Assembly (NCBI GenBank): GCA_003661775.1
Contig: QMWT01000026.1
Coordinates: forward strand, 1 to 11,861
Length of the DNA stretch: 11,861 nt
Source of the DNA: Thermoprotei archaeon
GTDB taxonomy: Archaea; Thermoproteota; Thermoprotei_A; Sulfolobales; Ignisphaeraceae
Reading direction: 5' to 3'
The position numbers were made by a program, and so were the translations under genes. Within the stretch, counting starts at the first letter, position 1; every line of letters begins with the position of its first letter. Below the pieces are notes generated by a model. It saw only the letters and a program-made list of their open reading frames with translations. It searched no databases and was not told the DNA's origin. Of the stretch, positions 1 through 6,542 are shown in pieces.

Positions 1-787
1 CCATAGGATGCCCAGCACTTTCATGAACCACAAGTCCTACGATCTCACTTCCTAAAACAACGTCTATTGGTTCCTTAGGAGGCTCCACTCCTTTAAGCAA
101 TACTCTCTCTAGTCTCTTAGCTTCATCGCCCACTTTATCCTCGGCTCTCCATTGCTCATAAATTTCAAAACCGCCCGCTCCACCAAATTCAAGGAATCTC
201 TGCAGGGTACCTTTACTATTATTATTCAACACCATGTTTACATGCATGTAGAGCCGTGGGATATGAGATTCGATAAACGCTCCATCACTTGTAACAACTG
301 ACTTCTCCTCATTCTCCTCAATATAGGACACATACATAGAACCAAGCTTACTCTCTCTTACTGCGTCATTAGCGCTCCTCCACAATTTTCTTAACTCGGC
401 AATCTTAACCCCAACATCAATATCTTCGAACCTTTTCTTTACATACACATTGTACCTCGTTCTTCCAACCCTATCTTCTGAGAGCCCATAGCGGAGTTTG
501 AGCAGAGGTTTTGCTGATCTAGCGAGAGCTATAGCTCTTTCAAGCGCTTTCATAACCTCATCTTGGCGCACACTGCTAACTGCAGCAAAAGCTACAGAAC
601 CCTCATACAAAACCCTTATCGCAATACCTTCGCGCACATCGCTCTCTAACGCCAGAACTTCGCCGTTGCGACACGAAATCCTCCTGATAATATTCCTCTG
701 ATGCCTAGCCTCGACATACTGCGCACCAAGTCTAAGACCTTCATCAATCACATGCTGAAGGAGTTCTTCATGCAAATCCTTGCACAC
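1..787 (-). CDS. tldD: TldD family metallopeptidase, N-terminal part (cut by window edge)
   Basis: TldD proteins pair with a TldE/PmbA partner to form a zinc protease that degrades unfolded or modified peptides in the cytoplasm. The 262 residues present show the typical N-terminal layout: an early segment around EARHQRN (residues 26-32), a segment NGEVLALESDVREGIAIRVL (41-60), a variable middle, and then VVHESAGHPM, which carries the HExxxH zinc motif (H255, E256, H260). The frame is open to base 1, and the C-terminal half (typical total length about 450-480) lies outside. The start chosen is GTG at 787, directly after an in-frame TAG at 788-790; a TTG at 775 is the only close alternative. 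No strong ribosome binding site is visible, which fits a nearly leaderless transcript. The TldE partner is not in the window. The family call is firm and the start is moderately sure. Confidence 0.93.
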   Translation of the reverse strand, partial: MCKDLHEELLQHVIDEGLRLGAQYVEARHQRNIIRRISCRNGEVLALESDVREGIAIRVLYEGSVAFAAVSSVRQDEVMKALERAIALARSAKPLLKLRYGLSEDRVGRTRYNVYVKKRFEDIDVGVKIAELRKLWRSANDAVRESKLGSMYVSYIEENEEKSVVTSDGAFIESHIPRLYMHVNMVLNNNSKGTLQRFLEFGGAGGFEIYEQWRAEDKVGDEAKRLERVLLKGVEPPKEPIDVVLGSEIVGLVVHESAGHPM

Positions 788-810
788 CTAGTCTCGAAAC
801 TACAGAATAG

Positions 811-822
811 GAGAAATATCTT
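811..822. promoter_or_regulatory. Candidate shared TATA-like element for the divergent tldD and 112-residue genes
   Basis: The 63-base gap between two divergent starts has one A/T element, GAAATATCTT on the plus strand, read as AAGATATTTC on the minus strand. Its centre is about 30 bases from the tldD GTG and about 34 from the ATG at 851. A TATA box about 26 bases before each transcript start would give very short or no leaders on both sides. The assignment rests on spacing and composition only. Confidence 0.35.
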
Positions 823-850
823 GCTACTATTAAACACATTAGAGTGAACA

Positions 851-1189
851 ATGAATGGTGAAGAATGCTACCTTGATGACTTTAGAAGGCTAGTACTACG
901 TAGAGCTATACGTACAATAAATAAGTTAATTGGCAATAACTTTAACAATCGGAGCGAGGAATACGCATTGCGACATATGGTCACAGTTATCGGGAGAATA
1001 ATAGAGACCAAGCTAATAAAGTGTATAGACTCCAAGATTCGTGAGGAGATGGTTTGTCTTGAGAGATTGCTCGAGATAACTTCGCATTACTCTAAGAATG
1101 ATTATCGGTTCATGGAAACGTCAGAACTTGTAGTATTTCTACGCAAGTGCTTACCTTACTTAGAGCGTAGATTAACAGCCTACCTTTGA
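851..1189 (+). CDS. Unrecognised helical protein, 112 residues
   Basis: I do not recognise this protein. It starts at ATG 851 with a GAGTGA ribosome binding site at 842-847, four bases before the start, and has normal codon use for the window, so it is probably a real gene. The sequence has no glycine-rich loops or signal peptide. It is rich in charged residues and leucine/isoleucine (for example DDFRRLVLRRAIRTINKL near the N-terminus and a LVVFLRKCLPYLERRL stretch at the end), which suggests a compact all-alpha cytoplasmic protein. There are four cysteines (C6, C58, C69, C94) with no metal-site spacing. It diverges from tldD across a 63-base gap, so the two may be co-regulated, but nothing in the sequence ties it to protease function. 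It could be a lineage-restricted regulator or a small subunit of a complex. Confidence 0.75.
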   Translation: MNGEECYLDDFRRLVLRRAIRTINKLIGNNFNNRSEEYALRHMVTVIGRIIETKLIKCIDSKIREEMVCLERLLEITSHYSKNDYRFMETSELVVFLRKCLPYLERRLTAYL

Positions 1190-1570
1190 GTGCCAACGCC
1201 ATAACATCTGTACCAACTACAGCAATAGGTACCCTCACCGTTATTGCAATGAAGTAGCTTTGTAGATCGAAGATAAGGCTGTTGTTTGTCAAAAATAATT
1301 CTTTCACTACAATGTCCGACTTCTCTAAGAAAGGCCATCATCATATCTCTACATGGACAAATTCTTAGTACGGGGTAGATGTTGCAAAGACCGAAGCTTT
1401 TATCTCTATGTATAGTATAGCTATGAATAAGAAGAATTGCTATTCAAGCTCATCAAAGAAATCTTCGTCGATACATCTATATCTTCGCTAAGGCTTTGTG
1501 AGGACGTGTTAAAACTTCGTTATTAAAATCCCACCGCCATAGATGTTGAAATACGCAATTCAACTCCTCT
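1190..1570. other. Long intergenic stretch without a convincing gene; one promoter-like site
   Basis: This 381-base gap lies between the ends of two convergent genes. I see no tRNA or rRNA, no array and no clear terminator. At 1394-1404 on the plus strand GAAGCTTTTATC resembles a BRE plus TATA box. About 25 bases later an ATG at 1423 opens a 22-codon reading frame (to 1491) rich in Ser and Lys, which could be a leaderless microprotein, part of a small RNA, or chance. On the minus strand a 54-codon cysteine-rich frame (1180-1344) begins with three ATG codons but lacks a ribosome binding site. A further minus frame starting GTG at 1307 would encode a hydrophobic peptide running 80 bases into the preceding gene. 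None reaches the standard for a CDS call. Confidence 0.5.
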
Positions 1571-2896
1571 TCATTCTCTGCCAAGGAATCTATCTAGCGT
1601 CGCAAATTTGCGCCTCGGAAAGTCTTTTTCTTCTGATTTCCCACGCGTTTTTGTATGTTCGCCTCTCTTGCTAACATCGCTCAGAGCGTGTTTAAATGCA
1701 TGCTTTTCAACAATGCCTCCCCTCAATACTACCTTCTGAATAAAGTCGTCCCTTACTGGTTCGTACACATATTTGAAGAACTTCTGCGGATCCCTAAGCA
1801 CCTCGCGATTGAACGTACTGACATATTTTAAAGCTGCTTTCCAAGCAATTTCGTAAGGCATTACCTCCTCGATCTTTCTGGCCACAACATGATCATAATC
1901 CTCAGGACGCTGCTCAAGATCGCCCATCGCTGGCCAGCCCCGTGGCGATAAAGGCACTTCGTCATCAACAACACCGCTTTTGACTATCTTGTGCAACTGC
2001 GCTTTCTCACCTCGATGGAATCTTCTTAATGCTGCTAATACGTAACCTCTGTTCTTAGCCCAAGCATAGAATATAGCTCTGTTCAAACCAAAGCTCTTCG
2101 CTTTATCTAGATCGCCTGCGAGCAGGTAGTATCTTGCAGCCTGTAACAATGCCATAACGGGAAAACGTCCAAGCTTGGGAATACTGCGAGCACTTGCTTT
2201 TATCTCAGTTAACTTATTGAGGCTCTTCTCTGCTAACTTCAAAGCCTCCTTGTCTAGAACCGAGCACTCATTCCTTAACCTAATGATCCTCGTTCGAGGA
2301 ATATAAGGCTCTTTAAACCACTCTTCATCAAATCTCTCGATGTCGTGCGCAGGCACGAGAATCCACGAAGAATCACGTTCGCGGGTCACATAGGGGATGT
2401 GTATACCTCGAGAGATATCTGTAGAATTCCTTATGCTAACACGTCCAGCCGCTGTATACGATGCCTTGAGAAGCTTCGTCCTCATGCCTCTAAGTACAAT
2501 CTCAGCTAGTCCCTTAGCGTAATACAAATAACCCCGCCCTTTATCGCTGAACATTAAACACGGTGTTGTAACAAGTTCTACAGTATTTGGTCCTACGACG
2601 AAGTAATGTTCAATACCATGTTTACTCAAGAAATCACTTAGTACTGATGAAACAAGGAGTAGATATCTTATCGAATCACTATCGCCTTCGATCACTATTA
2701 ACGGGTTTGCAAGTCTGAACTGTTTGTTATCCTCCTTTAAGTAGAACTCAATGCTCATAAAGCACTCTGCAGACCTCCTCTCATGAATACCGCGCATCAA
2801 CCTCTCCACATCGTCATCGCCGCCTATGAACAGCCTGCCCAGCTCTTTACACCAAACTTCACGACCCTTCAACAGCATTGAAAGAACGCTCAACAT
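1571..2896 (-). CDS. Uncharacterised protein with primase-like (AEP) core traces and a C-terminal PIP-box-like peptide
   Basis: I do not recognise a named family. Numbering is from the longest frame (GTG at 2932). A hydrophobic strand then acidic run, PLIVIEGDSDS (77-87), a helix, a second strand FVVGPNTVEL (111-120), and SRGIHIPYVTRERDSS then ILVPAHDIERFD (174-202) follow the order of motifs I, II and III in archaeo-eukaryotic primases. The motif I DxD is altered, the SG-x-GxH of motif II is missing, and motif III lacks the usual basic pattern, so a catalytically dead relative is possible. The C-terminal half (240-400) is helical, with LGRFPVMALLQAARYYLLAG and a YVYEPVRDDF segment. The end, KFATLDRFLGRE, resembles a PCNA-binding PIP box. 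The start chosen is ATG 2896: AGAGGT at 2909-2914 lies 12 bases upstream and overlaps the end of the preceding small gene, while the GTG at 2932 has no binding site. The gene itself is certain; the primase link is inference. Confidence 0.8.
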   Translation of the reverse strand: MLSVLSMLLKGREVWCKELGRLFIGGDDDVERLMRGIHERRSAECFMSIEFYLKEDNKQFRLANPLIVIEGDSDSIRYLLLVSSVLSDFLSKHGIEHYFVVGPNTVELVTTPCLMFSDKGRGYLYYAKGLAEIVLRGMRTKLLKASYTAAGRVSIRNSTDISRGIHIPYVTRERDSSWILVPAHDIERFDEEWFKEPYIPRTRIIRLRNECSVLDKEALKLAEKSLNKLTEIKASARSIPKLGRFPVMALLQAARYYLLAGDLDKAKSFGLNRAIFYAWAKNRGYVLAALRRFHRGEKAQLHKIVKSGVVDDEVPLSPRGWPAMGDLEQRPEDYDHVVARKIEEVMPYEIAWKAALKYVSTFNREVLRDPQKFFKYVYEPVRDDFIQKVVLRGGIVEKHAFKHALSDVSKRGEHTKTRGKSEEKDFPRRKFATLDRFLGRE

Positions 2897-2906
2897 CGTA
2901 ACACGA

Positions 2907-3035
2907 CTACCTCTTACGTGCCTTCTCAACACATATCTTCACACATTCATGAAAAGCTTCTCCCGAGTACCCACTCTCAGCACACTTTTCTCTACACTCC
3001 CTGACTACATGCATTAGATCAACATACTCCTCCAT
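2907..3035 (-). CDS. Small twin-CX3C protein, 42 residues
   Basis: This short frame reads MEEYVDLMHVVRECREKC, then AESGYSGEAFHECVKIC and VEKARKR. It carries C14-x3-C18-x12-C31-x3-C35. Two CX3C pairs on two predicted helices joined by a Gly/Ser turn would form a helical hairpin held by disulfides or by one metal ion, the same spacing logic as mitochondrial small Tim proteins (an analogy, not homology). Support for a real gene: a GGTG ribosome binding site nine bases before ATG, a TATA-like box about 50 bases upstream, and a downstream gene whose likely ribosome binding site overlaps its last codons (the next ATG is 10 bases after its TAG). The pair therefore looks translationally linked. Its function is unknown; a structural or zinc-binding partner of the primase-like protein is one possibility. 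Confidence 0.7.
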   Translation of the reverse strand: MEEYVDLMHVVRECREKCAESGYSGEAFHECVKICVEKARKR

Positions 3036-3079
3036 ATCCCACAACACCTGCTATACTCAAGAAACATTTTTGAATTTCT

Positions 3080-3089
3080 CATTTATAAC
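3080..3089. promoter_or_regulatory. Symmetric TATA box serving two divergent transcripts
   Basis: CATTTATAAC on the plus strand reads GTTATAAATG on the minus strand, so a TATA-like core is available in both directions. The centre lies about 52 bases before the transporter ATG (3136) and about 49 bases before the small-protein ATG (3035). Each side then has room for a transcript start about 26 bases away and a leader of 20-25 bases holding a GGTG binding site 8-9 bases before the start. No other TATA candidate lies in the 100-base gap. Confidence 0.55.
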
Positions 3090-3135
3090 CAGAGCCACAG
3101 TAAAAGGTCTAGGTAGAGTAAATGGTGCAACGACT

Positions 3136-4002
3136 ATGCGCCTTAGGATCGCTGTTCTTCTAACTGTAGCGATGCTCTCTATTTCATCGGCAGCTATACT
3201 GGTTAGACTTTCCGGTGCTTCAGCCACTACATGCGCATTTTGGCGATTAGCTCTTTCAACTGTTATACTACTAGCACTCGGATTGGCAAGAGGCGAGAGA
3301 CCTTACATAGGCATTGAGCCCGTCATAGCAGGGACGGCTCTAGCTACACACTTCATTTTATGGATGGAGAGCTTGTTTCTAATACCGGTTGGGCTCAGCA
3401 CAGCAATAGTGATAACATACGCTATGTTTACTGCTATAGTCGACGCTGTGCTGTTTCGCGAGAGAATAAGCCCTATACAGGTCTTAGGGCTTATCCTAAG
3501 CCTTAGCTCTATCACCCTGATGTACGCTCTACCCACTCTCACAAGAGAGAGCAGCAATCCTCTAGGCATCACGTACTCGTTTATGGGAGCGTTAATGGCA
3601 ACAATATACTTCTCCATAGGAAGAGCTACTAGGAGAAGAGGTACTGCACTCACAGGCTACACTACAACAACATACGGCATTGCTGCGTTAGCAACATTAG
3701 TGTATGCATTGGTTGTAGGAGAAAACCTCTTTTCATATCCTATAAAAACTTGGTTCTTCTTGATACTGCTAGCCCTTATCCCTATGCTAGGAGGACATAC
3801 AACAATGAACTATGTGCTTAAGTTTGTGAAAACGAGTACAGTTACTTCTATAGCCCTGGGCGAACCCGTCATAGCATCCTTTCTCGCCTATATACTACTT
3901 CAAGAGGTCATAGAGCTCCGAGATATTGTTCTCATGCTCTTCACAATCACGGGTGTTGGCATGGTAGTGCTTTCCGAACGCGGAGCTATAACTACTTCCT
4001 AA
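3136..4002 (+). CDS. EamA/DMT-superfamily transporter, 10 membrane spans
   Basis: This is an inner-membrane carrier of the drug/metabolite transporter superfamily, which exports or exchanges small metabolites; the substrate cannot be read from the sequence. Two EamA repeats are visible, about residues 6-131 and 144-279 of 288, with an FWRL motif after the first span (35-38) and the typical repeat-closing pattern LGEPVIASFLAYILLQE (241-257). Length and about ten hydrophobic segments match the family. The frame can be extended to a TTG at 3070, but that would place the start before the TATA-like box at 3080-3089. ATG 3136 has GGTG at 3124-3127 with an 8-base spacer and is preferred. The 3' end overlaps that of trpS by 11 bases on the other strand. 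It diverges from the twin-CX3C gene. Confidence 0.9.
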   Translation: MRLRIAVLLTVAMLSISSAAILVRLSGASATTCAFWRLALSTVILLALGLARGERPYIGIEPVIAGTALATHFILWMESLFLIPVGLSTAIVITYAMFTAIVDAVLFRERISPIQVLGLILSLSSITLMYALPTLTRESSNPLGITYSFMGALMATIYFSIGRATRRRGTALTGYTTTTYGIAALATLVYALVVGENLFSYPIKTWFFLILLALIPMLGGHTTMNYVLKFVKTSTVTSIALGEPVIASFLAYILLQEVIELRDIVLMLFTITGVGMVVLSERGAITTS

Positions 4003-5125
4003 TACTCACCTTAGTGCGTATCAGGAAATCCTCAATTCTATCTCTAGCCCTCTCTCTACGCTTCTGATGGCCCTCAATGAACTTCGCAACTCTCTCCGCA
4101 AGCTCGCGTTTGCACTCGCCACAGAGAATCTCTCCTGCTTTACATCTCCTATACCTCTCGCTTAGCTTTTCCTCGCTTGGCTCGAAGAGCATTGAATAGT
4201 ATGTAAATACTGGACATTTATCAGGATTTCCGCCCAGCTTACGCTGGAGTTCTGCAGTGGGCTGACCCCCTGTGAAAGCATTCATGATCTTCCTATATAC
4301 TGCCTCTGGCGAATCAGTTGTGTATATAGCAGTTTCAGGTCTTGATGACGACATCTTCCCTCCCGGCCCTAGTCCTGGAAGGAATTTTGAGTGTATTTGG
4401 GCTGGTTTTGGATACCCTAAACTCGAGGCGATGTCCCTGGCCACGCGCCAGTAAGGATCTTGGTCTATAGCCGCGGGTATTAACACGAGCACTTTCTCGT
4501 TCCTTATAGTCGAGGGCAAGAAACACATTGCTATTTGAAGAGAGGGGAAGAAGTACATCCCTATATTCGTCGAATCTGTGAAGCCGAATACCGCTTTCAC
4601 TATCGACGCCGTGATCTTCTTGGCCACTCTCAGCGCAATGTTGTAGAGATACGCAATATCCTCGCTATCAACTATCACAAAAGTCTTTTTAGGATCGAAT
4701 CCTAAAGCTATTAAATCCAGGAGGTTCTCGTAAGCCATAGAGTTCGTGTACTCAAGGGTGTAGTCTCTATGATATAGAAATTTCTCGTCATCGGTTAGCT
4801 GGAAGTACAGCTCTAGTCCTAGTCTTTCTTGAAGCCACCGAGTGAAAATCCAGGGAACCAGATGTCCTAGATGCACCTTACTAGAAGGTCCTCTTCCAGT
4901 ATAGAGCGCTACTGGCTCCTTATCACCATATCTCTTTAGAAACACATCGTAGTCACGGTGAGCATAGAACACCTTTCTTCTGAGGAGTAGGTGAACTTCT
5001 CCTGCGTACTTTCCTGTTAATCTTATGAGGTCTTCGGTAAGGGGTTTGACCCCGAATACCTCTATAAGTCTATCGTAATCGACCGGACCTTCTACCTCCC
5101 AAGGAGTGACCTTCATTTCGGCCAC
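3992..5125 (-). CDS. trpS: Tryptophanyl-tRNA synthetase
   Basis: This class I aminoacyl-tRNA synthetase charges tRNA-Trp with tryptophan using ATP in the cytoplasm. It has the archaeal/eukaryal form: TGRGPSSKVHLGHLVP (76-91) contains the HIGH signature as HLGH, followed by FQLTDDEKFL in the nucleotide/amino-acid pocket region and KMSSS (257-261) as the second ATP motif. The C-terminal part has four cysteines (C304, C328, C335, C338) including a CGEC pair seen in many archaeal versions, and ends in a basic helix. Length, 377 residues, is normal. The start is GTG at 5125, with GGTGGT eight bases upstream; an ATG three codons later is possible but too far from that site. It is read as a single gene from a TATA-like box at 5166-5177, and its stop lies inside the end of the convergent transporter gene. 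Confidence 0.97.
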   Translation of the reverse strand: MAEMKVTPWEVEGPVDYDRLIEVFGVKPLTEDLIRLTGKYAGEVHLLLRRKVFYAHRDYDVFLKRYGDKEPVALYTGRGPSSKVHLGHLVPWIFTRWLQERLGLELYFQLTDDEKFLYHRDYTLEYTNSMAYENLLDLIALGFDPKKTFVIVDSEDIAYLYNIALRVAKKITASIVKAVFGFTDSTNIGMYFFPSLQIAMCFLPSTIRNEKVLVLIPAAIDQDPYWRVARDIASSLGYPKPAQIHSKFLPGLGPGGKMSSSRPETAIYTTDSPEAVYRKIMNAFTGGQPTAELQRKLGGNPDKCPVFTYYSMLFEPSEEKLSERYRRCKAGEILCGECKRELAERVAKFIEGHQKRRERARDRIEDFLIRTKVSIRK

Positions 5126-5165
5126 AAAGGTCTACCACCGCGCTTTCCTACTTTACCCCTTAGGT

Positions 5166-5177
5166 AAATAAATTATT
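5166..5177 (-). promoter_or_regulatory. Candidate trpS TATA box
   Basis: On the minus strand AATAATTTATTT forms an A/T box about 40-50 bases before the GTG start of trpS. A transcript start about 26 bases downstream would leave a leader of roughly 20 bases that includes the GGTGGT binding site. Confidence 0.5.
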
Positions 5178-5179
5178 GC

Positions 5180-5197
5180 TGTTCATAGCTATGAGCA
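5180..5197. promoter_or_regulatory. Near-perfect 18-base palindrome upstream of the trpS TATA box
   Basis: The core TCATAGCTATGA (5183-5194) is a perfect 12-base palindrome, and it extends to TGT...GCA at the ends with one mismatched pair. It sits directly upstream of the trpS TATA-like box and about 33 bases before the TATA candidate for the divergent glycosyltransferase gene, a position where a dimeric DNA-binding protein could affect either. No factor can be named from the sequence. Confidence 0.3.
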
Positions 5198-5229
5198 CCC
5201 CTCGTGAGATAGAGTCATCAAAGCATAGA

Positions 5230-5240
5230 GATAAATTTTT
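5230..5240 (+). promoter_or_regulatory. Candidate TATA box for the glycosyltransferase gene
   Basis: GATAAATTTTT is the best A/T box before the glycosyltransferase start. A transcript start near 5258-5262 would give a leader of about 57-60 bases, long for this window, and would place a three-codon frame (ATG 5265 to TGA 5276) right at the transcript start. Confidence 0.35.
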
Positions 5241-5318
5241 GTGTAAGAAACTGCATCTAGAGCTATGGCGCGTTGAAGAGGTCTAAACATATCCTAAAAT
5301 GTAGAAGGCTGTATCACC

Positions 5319-6542
5319 ATGAGCACAGCAATAGCACAAATATTGATCGCGACTGCAATATACATCCCGTTTCTAATAACGTCCTCACTATACGCAGTAA
5401 TAATGATAATAAGCATGATAAGGAAGGCCTCACTAGACCTTACACCAACTACCTCTCAAGAGGGCCTACAAGGGGACGATGAACCTTTAGCCATAGTAAT
5501 ACCTGTTTATCGTGAAGCGAGAAAACACATTTCTAAAACACTTGAGAGCTTGAAAAGTCAAGTTCTTAGAAAAGGCATACACATTAAACTCTACATCGTG
5601 CTTGAAGAGGAAGATCCGAATGCCGCAGATTTAATAAAGTTCATAAAGACCAACTATGCTGATCTAACTAATGTAGTCTTCGTGATAAACAGGGGTAAAA
5701 GAATCTCAAAAGCTTCAGCCATAAACAAGGTCTCTAAAGAAATTGCTGAAGAAATTGTAATGTTCCTCGACTCGGCTGTTGAACTCAAAGACCGGGATAC
5801 TCTAAACTTGGTATCTCTGTACTTGCAAGACTTCGACTTGGTATTCATGCCCGTAGAAATGAGCGGTGAAGGCGTTATAGGAACAATTAGCTTAATAGAT
5901 ACCTGTGGATGGTTCGAAGATGTTCTTCTGCGATTGTGGCGTGCTACGGGCTATCCCATTATAAATGGCGGTTGCTTTGCTCTGAAGAGAGAAGTCCTTT
6001 CTAGGATCACCCCCCTGCCTATTCACATACTAACAGAAGACGCTTATCTAAGAATACTCTTCTACAGATACGGATTCAAGGTAGCTATGTTAAGAAGATG
6101 GTGTAGAAAATCTTCTCCAAAGAATTTGCAGGCATTCATAAAACAGAGGCTCAGATGGTATAGAGGATACTACCAGTGTTTGGCGGCTGCCTTCAGATTG
6201 TATAGAGGAAAAACCTTGCTACAAGTTATAGCACCTTACCTAACTCCTATAGTTATGGCATCCTGCATACCTGCTCTGATACTATTCGTAACTACGATGT
6301 TTGCCACAACTACACTTTTACTAATACATATTTTGGCAACGATAGCCCTACTACACTTCCTAACAATTATGATTGTGGCGGGGCTAGGCGCGTACTTTAC
6401 TCTACGTAGGAGAGGTTATACTCTCTTGAAATCCCTCTTCTACATTCTCGTATACATGCTATTCTTTATCTTTGAAGGGCTGATTGCTCTTGTCTCGATG
6501 ATCCTTCCGCGTATAGGATGGTATAGAACGGAGAGAGCATAG
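5319..6542 (+). CDS. Membrane-bound family 2 glycosyltransferase
   Basis: The protein transfers a sugar from a nucleotide or lipid donor on the cytoplasmic face of the membrane; product and acceptor are unknown. It has one N-terminal span (about 10-35), a GT-A catalytic domain (about 55-290) and three or four C-terminal spans (302-397), a layout like processive and dolichol-type GT2 enzymes. Visible motifs are IPVYRE (61-66), a GT2 DxD position written as FLDSAVE (149-155), the base-like TED (239-241) and QRLRW (276-280), the Q-x-x-RW pattern of synthase-type enzymes. The second Asp of DxD is replaced by Ala, which is unusual. Start ATG 5319 follows an in-frame stop and has only a weak AGAAGG at 5303-5308. 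It stands alone on its strand and converges on the pilus operon, so a role in glycosylating surface pilins is possible but unproven. Confidence 0.88.
   Translation: MSTAIAQILIATAIYIPFLITSSLYAVIMIISMIRKASLDLTPTTSQEGLQGDDEPLAIVIPVYREARKHISKTLESLKSQVLRKGIHIKLYIVLEEEDPNAADLIKFIKTNYADLTNVVFVINRGKRISKASAINKVSKEIAEEIVMFLDSAVELKDRDTLNLVSLYLQDFDLVFMPVEMSGEGVIGTISLIDTCGWFEDVLLRLWRATGYPIINGGCFALKREVLSRITPLPIHILTEDAYLRILFYRYGFKVAMLRRWCRKSSPKNLQAFIKQRLRWYRGYYQCLAAAFRLYRGKTLLQVIAPYLTPIVMASCIPALILFVTTMFATTTLLLIHILATIALLHFLTIMIVAGLGAYFTLRRRGYTLLKSLFYILVYMLFFIFEGLIALVSMILPRIGWYRTERA

Noticed and set aside
525..540. 14-base perfect palindrome AGAGCTATAGCTCT
   Set aside because: It lies inside the tldD coding sequence, over ordinary codons for an Ala/Ile-rich helix, and is best explained by coding constraint.
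1110..1307. Minus-strand 65-codon frame with a hydrophobic stretch
   Set aside because: It begins with GTG without a ribosome binding site, runs 80 bases into the opposite gene, and matches no family I know. It could be decay of an old gene, but there is no evidence for that.
1180..1344. Minus-strand 54-codon cysteine-rich frame beginning with three ATG codons
   Set aside because: There is no ribosome binding site. The cysteines are irregular and the frame stays open upstream without another start codon. Probably chance, although a cysteine-rich microprotein cannot be fully excluded.
1300..1345. ATGATGA on the minus strand as a C/D box guide RNA box C
   Set aside because: No CTGA boxes occur at suitable distances, so a C/D sRNA is not supported.
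2826..3017. Plus-strand 63-codon frame opposite the twin-CX3C gene
   Set aside because: It is antisense to the cysteine protein and the start of the primase-like gene. It has no binding site and a composition typical of a shadow frame.
5273..5482. Frame starting at TTG 5273 overlapping the glycosyltransferase start
   Set aside because: A different frame over the real gene's N-terminus, with an Asn/His/Arg-rich sequence of no family character.
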